From Paramacrobiotus metropolitanus (Eukaryota > Tardigrada > Eutardigrada > Parachela > Macrobiotidae), in NCBI RefSeq assembly GCF_019649055.1, contig NW_026570259.1, forward strand, positions 1,116,001 to 1,180,000: a stretch of DNA of 64,000 nt, written 5' to 3'. The position numbers and the translations under genes are program-made. Under the pieces are notes generated by a model. The model ran no database searches and was not told the DNA's origin. It saw only the letters and a program-made list of their open reading frames with translations. This document shows, in pieces, positions 1 to 11,675 of this stretch (within the stretch, counting starts at the first letter, position 1; the number at the start of each line of letters is the position of its first letter).

Positions 1-333
1 GACTGTTGACGTGGAAGCGCGAGATTCACTGAGTTTCTGTACTGTTTGTTCATGAAGTTCGGCCAATCGATCAGTCCATTTATGAAGAAGTCCAGCACTT
101 TCACCAAGGAGACCATACTGAGCAGTAATGTTACACTGAACAAGCTTCGTAATAAATTTGTCGATCGTATTCTTCACTTTAGCAAAACCAAGATTAGATG
201 GATCGGTAGATTTAAGAGATTCAACAAAATCAGCTATCTCATCCCCCATTTTGGGGATAAGTTTAAACGTAAAGGTCACCCAGTTATTACGTGCAGTTTG
301 TAGACCATCAGAAAGTCTAAATTTATTACCCAG
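1..333 (-). CDS. Partial exon of an unidentified protein, running off the window edge
   Basis: On the minus strand the sequence stays open from about 333 to base 1. A good acceptor (pyrimidines then CTCTGCAG) sits just upstream at about 334-341. The translation starts LYQLGNKFRLSDGLQTARNN and continues with an amphipathic, helix-rich stretch ending in a Ser/Thr-rich segment. It has no stop and no strong low-complexity bias, which suggests a real coding exon. I do not recognise the family. The rest of the gene lies to the left of the window, so start, end and function cannot be judged. It could also be an exon of an unrecognised mobile-element gene. Confidence 0.45.
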   Translation of the reverse strand, partial: MGNKFRLSDGLQTARNNWVTFTFKLIPKMGDEIADFVESLKSTDPSNLGFAKVKNTIDKFITKLVQCNITAQYGLLGESAGLLHKWTDRLAELHEQTVQKLSESRASTSTV

Positions 334-1159
334 TTGATAGAGCTGCAGAGGCAAGAAAAAATATATATAACAGATGTGTAGTCGTACGCAGTCTGTAGTT
401 TTGACCTTCGCACTATGCTGTAAACATAAAGCAGGCAAAGCGCACGCCTAAGCAGAGCAGATCAATCATCAGAGAGAAAGGAAAGAACCGCCGCAACCTG
501 GCCTATATAGACGCGGTCCCTGATAAAATATTATCTTTTGTCACAGCCAGCACTAATAAAACTTAAAAATATTAGTTCTTTTTATGAGACAGATACTGTA
601 TGTACAGACGTACTGTTTTTACTTGGTAAGATGAGTATCTACTTGTATGTTAGATTGTTCTTCTATTTTTTAAGCATAGGCCGCTAAAAGCATAGAAATT
701 AATCAGAAAGAGAAACCCATTACGAAGTTGCTAGCAGTCAATAATATTTTTCTTCGTTTTTGTCTCGGGAAGTTTGTAAGGGTTGGCTTGAATTTGTGCA
801 CGATTCTCGACAGCATTCTGTACAGGAGAAAGTTGAAATTTCTTTAGCTGGCGCGGAGTGTGGGGAAGGCCTTATTGATTCAGTAAATTATGCCCGGTTC
901 CCTTAAACGCAGTAAAGGAAGAACTTTTCTGCAAGTAAAAACAACCATTGAGACCGTGCAGCTTTAAAGAACTGGAAACAGAAGAACTTTTGGGACGACC
1001 AAGTTGCTTTCGCAACAATGTTTGTATATCTTGATAGTATTTCGTTATTTGAAACTGATAAAGGCCAAATAAACCAAATTAATCCCCATAGTGCAAAAGC
1101 CAGACCCTGCTGTCCCAGCAGTACTTACGGTTAGTACTCACTATAAATCATGTTAGTAC
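334..1159. other. Non-coding stretch
   Basis: No open reading frame, RNA gene or repeat that I can recognise. It separates the partial exon at the left edge from the 3' end of the UFD1 gene. Confidence 0.5.
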
Positions 1160-2923
1160 TCACTCACTCACTACTGTGATTCTACACGGTCTCAACACAC
1201 GTTTAGAAAGCTCTTGATAAAGCGACATTCTTGCCTGCTCTGGGAGCTCTGACTTTTGCATGCAACGTCGAAAGGTCAACAATCCAGGTCTCCAGTTATA
1301 ATTTGGAATCCCGCTAAAAGCACATTTCGAATAAAATTTAGTTACATACTCAACAGTCAACACAGTTGAAAATAAAAAAGTTTAAGTACAATGATTAACT
1401 ATTTCACAGGTCAGAAATCGACATTTGCAAACCGTTGCACTCGTATGGGCAAGTAATTTTTTTTCCAGCCACCTAGTGTACTGGCACCACTGGTATCGTG
1501 CTTGTGCCATGCACTAGTATGGGATTTACCGGATGCTTATGGTGGCGACATCAACCATGCGGGCAGTGTTGAGCAGATCTTGGGCTGTTTCCAGATTATT
1601 CTTTCGTTTCGTGCCCCCTAAACGCCTGCCCGCGCCTTCAAACGGCTGTAAATCGGATTTATTGCTGGCGCACTATCGAAATATTTACTCGAAACTTACC
1701 AAAAATTTCAGAACTCCAGGAATATCATTTGCATCAATTAGGATTGGCTAACATTAAGTAGATAAGTTAAAGAGTTCGGTTCATGATGCACTCGCTAATG
1801 TTACTAGTAATCAATGGTTTTTGATACTGCTAATTTTTTTACCTTCTCCTTAGCCGAAGAATTTTTTACTACACTTTTCGGCTCTTTATAATCCAGCGGT
1901 GCGACAAAATCCACTTGCATATCGCATTCAATTATGGATACGGCCTCTGCCGGCTGTGTTTCTAATACTATCAGTTCGAAAATCTGTAAAATGCATTTTG
2001 ATGTGATAACAGGACTTTTAAAATTTGAAGGTGACAAGTAAAGTCGCAGATAGTAAGCATCACCTTCTCGTTGTATTCAATCGCTACCGCATCCCCGGAC
2101 GTTAGACAAGCAAATCCTCGCAAGCCGCGCTCAAGTCTGCTCGCATAGGGAATTTAGCACATTAAGAAAGCTCACGCAATTCCCCTTATATGCGGGCATA
2201 TAGCAGAAATCGTAAAATAATTATTAAACAGTGACGATTTACTTGACAATAAATTATCACTTAAAAGACGAGATTTATTATACAAAAGATTTATTGTAAC
2301 AAGATTTATTATTGATTTATTATTGATTTATTATTATTATTACGAGATTTATTGTAACAAAGTTCCGACATACACAGCTCGGGGGTCAGTAATATCCAAA
2401 AAATCAGAAGACACAGGCTGAAACTTGGAAAACGTTGCAATCGGTAAGGTACAGCTTTCAACTGATAAGACATCGCCATCGTTGAGGCATAAGTTTTTCA
2501 TCATCTATGGGGGTAAACTTTATGACACCCGATTATGTAGTGGCATATTTTTTTTACTGCCGTTATGTCACTTATATGCTTGCGTCCGTATTTTACAGAA
2601 GGCTTTGTTAACGTCGAAAATGTAGCGCTGGTCACACACCATGTGCCATAAGAGCAGTTTAGTACCCAAGACGGCAAATAAATCCGGCCTTCTTCAGCAA
2701 CGAACTCGAGGACTCCACAATGAGATGACTTTGCTTTTGCGCTGTTGGTAATTTTGAACAGCATGGGAAACTGCACATTCATGCGGCTCAAGATGTCCAG
2801 AGCGGACGATGGAAGTATCACTTTGCCACCATGTTCCACGTTCTTCCGATTGGAAGGGCATGAATAACATCGGTAATCGCGACGAAATTTACCAGACCCA
2901 CCAAAGTATTCCACAAAAGGAAA
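1160..2923 (-). CDS. UFD1: UFD1-like ubiquitin recognition factor (ER-associated degradation)
   Basis: UFD1 works with NPL4 and p97/CDC48 to extract ubiquitylated proteins for proteasomal degradation; this is known for the family. Six minus-strand exons join in phase: 2666-2923, 2374-2504, 2064-2136, 1843-1983, 1530-1645 and 1160-1313 (stop). They give about 290 residues, against roughly 307 in animal UFD1. Diagnostic segments in order are [107 protein letters not shown] and, near the C-terminus, GIPNYNW...LLTFRR. The initiator methionine probably lies in a short upstream exon that I did not find; the first modelled exon follows a CAG acceptor. The double-psi barrel and C-terminal p97/NPL4-binding part are both represented. 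The gene is probably functional, since no frame break is seen. Confidence 0.9.
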
Positions 2924-4680
2924 CTGTCATAAAGCGATTGTTAACAACTGTTAGTCCGTTTTTTTTAATTGTTCTACCATACTAAGGGTGCTACTAAGTG
3001 GTTAACAGATTTTGTCTTTTCATTACTTACCATTGTGTTTTCGTGAGGACAGCGTGTAGTACTCTTACTTTCTTGTGTCAAATATAAAAAAATATTAATA
3101 TTATTTACGTTTAAAGTGTGACCTTTTGGTCACTTGAACGGCCTTTGGGTTCTGTGACAACCGCGTGCTGTTGACAAGGTGGTTCATACGCGATTAGACC
3201 TGTTAAAACATCAATCAACGTGAACCAACACAAGTTATCACAAAGACTGTGGCAAAATAGTTACTTTAATTTTTTCATTCCTGTCATCAAAGAGCACTTT
3301 ACTGTACGTCAAATGGATCACGCAACAAACAGCGTCAGATCAACAGATACGTAACGCGCCACAAGAAGGTAGATGCGCTGTTAGGTGAACCGTAAAGTAA
3401 AAAGTGCGGATCAGCTAACGGATAACCAGACGCCTCATGTGACGCGCTACATGTCTGGTCATTTAATATCTTGTGTTGAACCGTCAAGTCAATGTGCTGA
3501 ACCGTAAAGTGCAGATGACCATTGTGCGAGTGGAACCGTACCGTACCGTAATTTTTGTTACCGTAGTACGTGCTGTAGCCGTTAGATGAATGGCACCACA
3601 GAGTCCGGTGTTCGGAAAACACCGCACACCCTGCTCGACGTTCGACGTAACGTGTGCGCTGTCCGGCAGGGACAGGCAGCGGCCGGATCTAAAAGCGGTG
3701 CCATTCCAATTAGCGGCTACAGTAGTCTTTTGCAGTACCTTTGAACTTCGCCGTCGATTACAGTACTGCTACAGTACGAATAATCGTTAATGAAAGATAA
3801 GTACTTTATAGTTTATTTACGTACTTTATAGTACTTCATTTAAGCACTTTATAGTACTTTATATTACACGTATGTTGTTGTACTTTCGATGAACTGTTGT
3901 CAACTCATCGAAAGTTCGATAGCACACACAAACAAAAATGGCGAAGCAAAATCTAAAGAACTATTATTAACGAAATAAAATGCATTTAAGCAGTGCGGTA
4001 TTTGTTCCCCAATAAAATCGTCTCCGAAAGTTATAATTTGCACCGAGCGCGAAGCGCGAGATGCTGCAATAAGTCTTCGTCAAGAGCATATAATTCGTCT
4101 GACGCCACGAAGAGAGTACGTCACGCTTTTCCAATTCCACAATCCCAATACCATTTTGCAGTGGTACTGGCGTTCGCGCTCGTGCAGTAATGTGGTTCGC
4201 AACCACCGCTAGTAATAATTATAGTCGTATGCCAATATGTATCCGTGCTCAGCTTGTACTTAAACCAAGTAGTGTTGAATACAGTACGTAGTACTCTTCA
4301 CAACCTTCCATTAATTTTATTTCACTGTTATAAAGCTGTTCAGATCGGTACTGTACAGTACATGCTAAAACGCGTATTGGAATTCGTTTTCCACTTTTCG
4401 GCAGTAAGCTGACTGCGAGCTAACTTATCGAAAGAAGCTAATGCGTTATTAAAAATACGAGCTGCTCGTATAGACGGTTGCGCTTCTTAAATGCGCAGGA
4501 GTACAACGGCAGAGCAAAGGTTGCCATGGTAGCATTTAAAATCAATCAATTGATTTTTCAGTACGCAGTAATTGCAGTAGTATTGTTCCATTGAACTAAG
4601 TCCTTTTTATGCTAACTTGATAGAATGCTAAGTAAAATTTCGGCACTTTGCTGAGTTCTTGAATTACCAATGCATGGAAA
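2924..4680. other. Non-coding stretch with one dispersed repeat
   Basis: Between the divergent UFD1 and EF-hand genes. Apart from the structured repeat at about 4022-4214 I see no coding exon. The missing first exon of UFD1 probably lies in its left part. Words such as TACAGTAC and GTACTTTATAGTAC recur. The short open frames here show no protein family resemblance. Confidence 0.5.
4022..4214 (-). repeat. Dispersed structured repeat, family X, copy 1
   Basis: Read on the minus strand this segment matches 43829-44014 on the plus strand over about 180 bp, at roughly 85% by eye. Both copies begin ACTAGCGGTGG and contain CAGTACCA...TGGTACTG (or TGGTATTG), able to form a hairpin. They share GTGGAATTGGAAAAGCGTGACGTAC and end near GCGCTCGGYGCAAA. 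Copy 1 carries extra sequence at its end compared with copy 2. No transposase or tRNA head was recognised. It may be a SINE or a MITE; the class is not decided. Confidence 0.6.
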
Positions 4681-7600
4681 ATGAATGATATCAATCGAGG
4701 GAGATTACCGTCGTACACCGAAGCTGGACAGGCTGGTAGTGTACCTGGAGCACCGGGTGATGCATTGCGAGATGGTTACGCTGCAGTTTTGACAGCAGAC
4801 GAACGATCAAATGACCCTTGGATTGAGGGCGAAATCTACAATCCTTTGTTAGCTGACGCTGTTGAACCGCTGGACGATGGAAGCAAACGTCTGGTAAAGA
4901 GCGCATAATAAGAGATTAAATAAAATAATAACAGTATTATCAATGGATAAATGTCTTTAGGAATAGAGCCTGCAGTTTTCAGATTCGTAGGTAATTACGT
5001 ACTTACTTAAAAAAAATTAACGCTTGCAGGACCATGAAGTGCTGTTTTTCATGCAAGCTCTCAAAGTGCCTGACCCGCAGACCATGCGTCGCTTTATTGC
5101 AGCTTGCATGGAAAAGAATGTAAATGAGAAAGATCTCATCTGGCTGTATCATATGCGCGATTTGTCGCAAACGGGAACGCTCCCCAAAAAAGTGTTTATA
5201 GAAATTACAAAGCAACAGCTTAGCGGAAATTCTCAACTGACACGCCACGAGGACTATGACTTATTGGCCACTTCTTATCGAGCATTTGGCAGCGACTATG
5301 TGCGTTACGTTCAGATATGCAACCATCTGCATGCATGGAGGATCAAGTTCAGCAATTACAAAGAATTCCCGCAAAAGCAGCTGTACCCACCGTATAGGTA
5401 GCGTACGACAAAATAGCGTTTAATAACGCCCAGTTTTGAATTTTCGCAAACTCTTCGATTCTTTCGCAAACTATATCCCCACTATCACGCCGTTCGTGGA
5501 CGTGCGTGCTAAATTTTGTAATAATTCTCTTTTATTTGGATAGATATCCTCTGAAGGAAATGTTTCCTCTACAGCGACCCAGTCAGGGTACATGGCAGGT
5601 GGATGCACGTCGCCGTGCGTCTCATTGCCTCCCGACGATGACAGCCGACGAGATAAATGATGTACCAAGAATAGTGCAGAATATGGCCAGAGCTTTATCA
5701 GATCACCAGTGTTCCCAGATTCTGGAGCACTTCTTATTCCAGCAAGAGCAACTGAAGGTGCGAAATGCCTCTTAGCAAGCGATCAGGTGAACAATCAAAA
5801 CACTTCAACAACAGAATTTCTTTCTTAACATAAGCTGCGGACTTTGAACCAGCTGAGTACACAAGTAGCGGCTTCGTATTTCGCAGCCTTAATCGTTTGC
5901 TTGAAACTGAGATCATGGTTTAAAATCAAATTTACTGTATAAAATTAAATTTACTGTACTCTTCTTTGACGCGAATACGGGACGATTTGCATAAAACGAT
6001 CAAGTGGACTGCAGACCGTGGTATAACATGCAATAAAAATAACGATTTTCTTACGATAAAACTCGAAGTGGCACGTGTACTACAGTAGAAGTGGCACGTC
6101 CTCGTGTGGGCACATGTAAGTTACAAATCTGTTTCAAAAAACAAAAGCGCTCGCTTACTCTCGCAGGCTGGAATAAACCACCATTAAATTTTTCTCGCAA
6201 ATTGTACTTTTGCTTCAGATTTGTAAAATATAAGCTGAAATGTTGACTGTAGCGCAACCAATTTTGCCAAATTGACAGGAGGACAAAAGTATTGAATGTG
6301 GATTGATGCCTCATGACTACGCAAAAAGCATTATCCGGGAGCACATTCCGTATTCGACTGATGACAAGGAGCTGGAATTATTATGTCTTTATTACGAGCA
6401 CCCGTTCATTTTGCATTTTTTTCGCTACAAGGATTTTCTAAGGGACCTGACATACGGTAAACTAATCGTAAAAGTGTTTTGGTAAACTTAACCACGTTCT
6501 AACCACGCCACCTTTGACAATCCACAGAAATGGGCGAAATCAACGAACAGTTTAAAGAACGTCCGGAACATACTCGCTTGCAGATAATTCTGAGCCGAAT
6601 CAAACGTTACCTGCATGAACATGGCATCAATTTAATCGAACCACTGAAAGATTTTGATAGGTTTGGGGAAGGTCGACTTAACAAATCGCAAATGCAAAGG
6701 GCGCTCCACATTCTGAAGATTGGTTTTGGCCAGCGGTGTCATATTAGCAATGACGACATGGAATTTCTTCTGAATGCATTCAGCAGTGATGGGATAAATG
6801 TTGACTACAGAAGTATGGTTGCGGACATGATGCAAGGTTAGTAAACAAATGACTTGTAAAAATCCAGGTGAAGTAATTTTGACCTGGAATATACAAAATT
6901 TTATTTGTGGTGTAAAACATTATGTTAGGGTGCGAGACCAGACGCAGCATTCACGTTCGATCTGATCGTTATTTAAACGGTATCGTCATTTCCAGTTTTT
7001 GTGGAGCAATTTCAACCCGGAAAGCGGCTGAGTATGGTGATGGAGAGTTTCGAGCAAGATTTGTCTCTTGGTCCATTTTATCCACCACGCACACCTCTGC
7101 TGACGAAAGAGCAAATCCTTACCAAACCATCCAACAATCAGCAGTTTTTAGGCCTCGTTCTGAATCGGTTGAAGATGCTCATTGCGCAGCGCCGAATAAA
7201 TCTGGAATCGGTATTCCGGTCCTTTGATCCGTAAGTATGTGAACCATTATTGTGTATTAAAGTGCAAACATCGCTCGCAGACGTGTACGCCCGCAGAAGC
7301 TCCATGGCTTGGTTGTTTTTACAGACACCACATCAGACATATCCAAAGTCCCCAAGTCAGGTTCCCAGAATTCTCCAACTTTGTGGTCTCCCGGTTTCGC
7401 CGCACGAAAGCGATGTCATAACGGAACGGTAATCTTTCAAAGCCGTAAATTTAGTAATATAATAGACTAGTTTCGTGCATCGGCATTGCTGGTTCCCTGT
7501 CTGTACTTGTAGCTTTTGTGACGAGAAAGGGTTTCGATATATGGACTTCCTGGAAGCTATTGATACACAATCGTACGGGCACTGGCTCCCCAGCTACCCT

Positions 7601-8836
7601 TTATCGCTTGCCACAATGGAAAAGTGGAAAGCCCATCGTGCGTGGTATTCGGAAGTTCTTCCACAAGATCCATACCAGGAATATCAAGGCCCAGATGAAA
7701 TCGTGGAGAAATGCCGAAGAATTGTAAAGACTAACCGACTGCGAGTACGCGATTTTTTTACTGATCAGGATTTTCATCATCGTGGAACCGTCAGTCGAAA
7801 GCAGTTTCGGAGAGCGACTACCGCCATGCACTTAGGACTATCTCCCATAGAGAACCTGCTGTTAGAAGACCGGTACTCATTAACAAAAAAAAATTGCTTA
7901 CCTGCTGCAGCATAATACTGCAATTTACGCAGATGCAGATATAACAAGTTATGCAGATTTAACACGTTCCTTACGGAAAGTAATAAGGCTATAAAACTTG
8001 TCGCTGAAGTCTTTCTTAGTTCATCGGGGCGTACTAAAGTGCACTTTGAAGTATTCATGTCTTCCTGTGCAGATTGCAGCTTTCAAAGCCTACTAGTTGC
8101 AGTAAACACGGCTGCTGTATTAGTATTCAGTCGCTTACCTGCGAAATAATATTCATACTTGTGAAAATATCTGACGTTGTACCTTCTGACAATTGAATTC
8201 ACGCAGATACGCTTATGCTCCGGATGTGTCTCATATCGATTTTATAAAATTCGTTGCGGATATGGATGTCGTATTTGTCTCGAAAGGAGCGCACGACGCT
8301 CCTGCGCTAACACCAGTGCCGTATGTTCTAAGTGCTTCCCATGACCGGGGCCCGATTGAGGAGGGAAACATAAAACTGGCTCAAGAAGCGTTCAGAAAGA
8401 TTGCCGAAAAGGTAAGTATATTCGAAATTAACCCCTTTTCCGGTGGGTACACCTAAAACTGTCTGCAGGTGTTAGAGCTGCGCATCCACATTCTTCCGTA
8501 TTTTCAAGACTTCGATAAATGGCGACATGGGGGAATAACTCCGGGAAGATTCCGCAGAATTTTTAGCGACCTTGGATTAGACATTCTAACCGAATTTGAA
8601 TGGGTAATAAGAGGCTGAACAGCTGATTTTAGACTACAGCAGTGACTAGCTGTGCTACATTCTCCGGATTTGTGGATGTTTTGCAGAGAGCCTTATTCAA
8701 ATACTTCACAAGGAAATCTAAAGGATTCTTTGACTACGAGGCCTTTTTGTCTGCCATCTCAGACGTAAAAACGAACCGCAGCACCACAGCAGCTATCGAT
8801 CCGCGTTGTGTTCCGCTTGCTGCAGCTGAGAAATGA
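4681..8836 (+). CDS. Large multi-EF-hand-like protein (832 aa, 11 exons, degenerate loops)
   Basis: Eleven exons join in perfect phase: 4681-4893, 5030-5397, 5544-5757, 6279-6456, 6528-6836, 6996-7230, 7297-7428, 7513-7872, 8207-8411, 8469-8603 and 8687-8836. Together they give 832 residues with an ATG start and a stop. Repeated helix-loop-helix units of EF-hand type are visible, for example FDRFGEGRLNKSQMQRALH, the exon 7/8 unit (QVPRILQLCGLPVSP then DEKGFRYMDFLEAID), DFHHRGTVSRKQFRRA, FDKWRHGGITPGRFRRIF and FFDYEAFLSAI. Most loops lack the acidic residues for calcium at positions 1, 3 and 12, so calcium binding is doubtful. The layout recalls large EFCAB6-like or protist-type EF-hand proteins, often linked to cilia or sperm; that link is inference. 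No signal peptide or membrane segment is seen. Confidence 0.8.
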
Positions 8837-9996
8837 GACACTCTGTCGGTGCAATTTATCTCATGTTTTTCGCCATGGGCGACTGCAAAACTTGGAAATT
8901 TGTAGCATGCGTAGAATGCGCCACCTTTGTACGTTGTTTCAGATAAAACTGTGCCTTTGGGGTCGCTGTCAAGTTAACCGAACGGCATTGCTTGCGAGAT
9001 TAGAAGTGACTAAATCACAAGCTCCCTCTGAGGCTCCAGATCGACACAAATGTTGTGGTGTAATACTGAAATGTTGTGGTGTAATACTGGTGTGTTTGAC
9101 ACACTGAAAATCGCTTCCGGAAGTGGTTTGCAGCAGGCCGAGAGTACTAAGCGATTCATGAAACATGTTTCGCTATTTCCCGAAAATTACTTCAGGTTTC
9201 AGTGTTTCGTGCTTTATTGTTTCACAATACATGTTTATCATTGTTCGTGGGTTCCGAGCTTTACAACTTTAAGTTTCTTAGGTTACTTTTCTTAGGTTTC
9301 TTAGATTTTCTTAGGTTTTTTTTTGGTTTTCGAGGTATTTCTTAGCCTTCGCTCCCGCGACGGTAGGCTTCGTTTGTTCTCCTAATTTTTCTTGGATGTT
9401 TTATGGTGGTGCGCATAACCCATTGTTGCGAGCTTCTGATGGAGGCTTCAGTCAGTTTCCGCGATAAATTGGCAATATTTAATGATAAAAATGGTTTCCT
9501 TTGTTCTGTTTAATTTTTAAGTTTTCCAGGACTGGATGTTAATCCAAGGTCAGTTGCTAACGCATTTTTTAATTTAAGTTATTGGCATATCCGTTTTCTT
9601 GCACAAATCAAACGAAAATGGCCAAATGCACTCTGGCTGAAGTGATCAGTAACCGAAAAGCTATTGCCGAAATGAAAGCGGCGAGTACCGAAAGGTCGTG
9701 AAGTTGGTAGATGTTGAAGATAGGTTAGTCTGGTTCGTGCTATACAAGTAGAATGTTTAGCGAGTCCCTGGAGCCATCAAGTTGATACATGGTTGTTTGC
9801 GTAAGCCTTTATTCCATATATTGCTTAGTCGTAGAATATGTTAGACCAGTGAAAATAAAAGTCTTATATAGCAAAATGTATACAGGAGATGACAACGTTT
9901 GTAAGAGATTACGCTTCTACCGTTCGTAGGCTTTTCGCATTTCGGATAATTGTAAAATGTTACGTAAGTAAGGTAAACACGGATCTGCTATGGGGG
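8837..9996. other. Non-coding stretch with TTTCTTAGG-rich tract
   Basis: Follows the EF-hand gene and ends at the LTR element's target site. A short direct duplication of TGTTGTGGTGTAATACTG lies at 9051-9090. From about 9190 to 9350 there is a run of TTTCTTAGG-like words that reappears at 34990-35090. No coding exon recognised. Confidence 0.5.
9993..9996. repeat. Target-site duplication GGGG, left
   Basis: GGGG directly precedes the left LTR. The same four bases directly follow the right LTR at 22419-22422. A 4-5 bp duplication is usual for Ty3/gypsy-type integrases. The low complexity of the word leaves some room for chance. Confidence 0.6.
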
Positions 9997-10280
9997 TCTC
10001 GGAGAAGCGTCTACGCTGTACAGAGAAACGACAACGGAAACAACATCTCCTCGAGAAATAACCTTTATTTCGATAGAAATCAAAGGGCAATCACAAAATC
10101 TAGCAAGAAAAAGAGCATGAAATCAGAATATGCTAGGAATCGATGTTGACGGTTCCGTAGCTGGCACTCGAATGGCAAAACATGCTTTAGCATGTGCGCA
10201 GAATGGCGAATGGTGAGCCGATCCAGTGATGGTGAGGCGAACACGCCAATATCCTGTGCACTACGCACAACACTCTGACA
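9997..10280 (-). repeat. 3' LTR (284 bp)
   Basis: On the minus strand it starts TGTCAGAGTGTTGTG and ends CTTCTCCGAGA, so the canonical CA end is replaced by GA. It contains AATAAA (minus strand, bases 10064-10069), a candidate polyadenylation signal. It is identical to 22135-22418 as far as I can see. Confidence 0.93.
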
Positions 10281-10614
10281 TGCCACGGGACGGGACGCCG
10301 AAGCCCCTTGAGGCTCAAAACAGGAATGAGAAATGAAAAAACGCATCTTATATGCAACATAATGAGGAACTCTTATTAAAAAAAATGTGCCAATTATTTC
10401 ATCACAGTTAGTGAGAACAAGACGCGGCAAAATGCGGCGTAAATTTAATCAAAACGAGTTTATACTCGTAACAGAATCCGTTAAATTCCCATTCCGATTA
10501 GTTCCAAAATCGCGCACGTTAATCCGTGTTAATTTTGCAGGTTCCATTCCGGAGTTTTTCCTCCAATTATACGCTTTGTAGCGTCGATCCACGACATATG
10601 TGCAACATAGTGCA

Positions 10615-10990
10615 TCTACGGCGATTTTATTTATCCGTTTTCCTGCAATTAATGCACTACGGCAGTTCTTTAACCAAGTATTATGCACTGATTTGTGCGT
10701 CTACGGCGATTCATTTGTAAGGATTGAAATAAATTCAATCTGGTGCACTCGTTGGGCGTTACGGCCATTTCGTTTTGCACTCGTTGTACTGTACGGCGAT
10801 TTAATAACGTTAATTTTGCGATTCATTGCGCACTACGGCGATTAATATGAAGTTGTGTACTCATAGTACAATACGGCGATTTCAATAAAATTAAGTCTGC
10901 AATTCGTTGTGCATTACGGCGATTTAATTTTAGCAGTACTTAGTACAATACGGCAATTGGTGCATTTAATGCTTTTACGGCGGTTTTACC
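10615..10990 (-). repeat. Array of about ten TACGGCGATT words upstream of the 3' LTR
   Basis: TACGGCGATT or a one- to two-base variant occurs at about 10617, 10658, 10701, 10759, 10792, 10834, 10872, 10914, 10951 and 10976. The usual spacing is close to 40 bp. Several copies are preceded by GCAC, GTAC or CATT. It spans the 3' untranslated region of the element and touches the end of ORF-F. Read in the element's sense the word is AATCGCCGTA. It may be a decayed tandem repeat, or a repeated protein- or RNA-binding site for packaging or export. Confidence 0.75.
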
Positions 10991-11673
10991 TGCAATTCTC
11001 CATTTAATGCGTTAAGAGCGTCGCTCAATACGGCAGACGTAGCCTTAACTTCGGTGCTATCCTCCAGCAAGTCCACTTCATCGTTTCCACCCGGGTAGTA
11101 AAGTGGATCGGTGTCGTTATCGGGAATATGCACCGCGAAGATCAAATGATCCACTTCGGTGAAGGTTTCACTCTGTCCCATCGCTTCCAGCTCCATTTGC
11201 CGGTCTCGAAGGGCTTGTCTCGTCGGATAGAGGAAGTTGTTCCTAATTGACGGTTCCGATCCCGTCATCTCATCGTCCGCCTCTGCGGCGGGTTGCTGCT
11301 CCAATATCGGCAGAGTTTCCGCGATCGTCAGTGCTTCCACTGACGCCACAACTTCTGTTTGCGGAATTCCGCTAGACGGCGCAGTGATCACTGCAGATTG
11401 AGTATTCGCAGTTGGCGCTGCGGTTGCAGTGTTAGCTGCGATTACGGTTGCAGCATTAGCTGTATCCGGCGTTTCCTCAGGTTCTGTTGTGTCCATTAAC
11501 ACTACTGTTTTCTTCGGTTCTGGTTGTACTGTTTGACTCGCTATTGGAGTATCGGGTGAATTCGGAGCGACTTTGCGCTTCCCCTGACGCTCCGCAAATC
11601 TTTTGACGAGATCATAGATCCCATCATAATGTCCATTATGGATAGCTTCGGTTTTAAGTCCATCGACTTGCAT
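10975..11673 (-). CDS. LTR element ORF-F, acidic/Ala-Thr-rich protein
   Basis: Starts at the ATG at 11671-11673, which shares its A with the TAA stop of ORF-E (TAATG). The product is about 232 residues. The N-terminus is basic (KRFAERQGKRK). The centre is low complexity, rich in Ala, Thr, Pro and Val. The C-terminal third is acidic, around a DNDTDPLYYPGGNDEVDLLEDS segment. No domain recognised. The position after ORF-E with a stop-start junction suggests coupled expression. An accessory or structural role is only an inference. Confidence 0.65.
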   Translation of the reverse strand: MQVDGLKTEAIHNGHYDGIYDLVKRFAERQGKRKVAPNSPDTPIASQTVQPEPKKTVVLMDTTEPEETPDTANAATVIAANTATAAPTANTQSAVITAPSSGIPQTEVVASVEALTIAETLPILEQQPAAEADDEMTGSEPSIRNNFLYPTRQALRDRQMELEAMGQSETFTEVDHLIFAVHIPDNDTDPLYYPGGNDEVDLLEDSTEVKATSAVLSDALNALNGELQVKPP

Positions 11674-11675
11674 TA
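11671..11675 (-). promoter_or_regulatory. TAATG stop-start junction between ORF-E and ORF-F
   Basis: On the minus strand the ORF-E stop TAA and the ORF-F start ATG overlap as TAATG. UAAUG is a known termination-reinitiation junction in some retrotransposons, so translation of ORF-F may be coupled to ORF-E. The coupling itself is inferred. Confidence 0.5.

Noticed and set aside
2501-2662. Continuation of the first UFD1 exon as an open frame past the TGG at 2666
   Set aside because: A GTACTA donor at this point and the phase-matched next exon (ATGATGAAAAAC) restore the UFD1 order; the run-on residues do not fit the family.
10080-10430. Minus-strand open frame through the left LTR
   Set aside because: It reads across the LTR boundary, and the same frame recurs in the other LTR at 22218-22406; it is a by-product of the LTR sequence.
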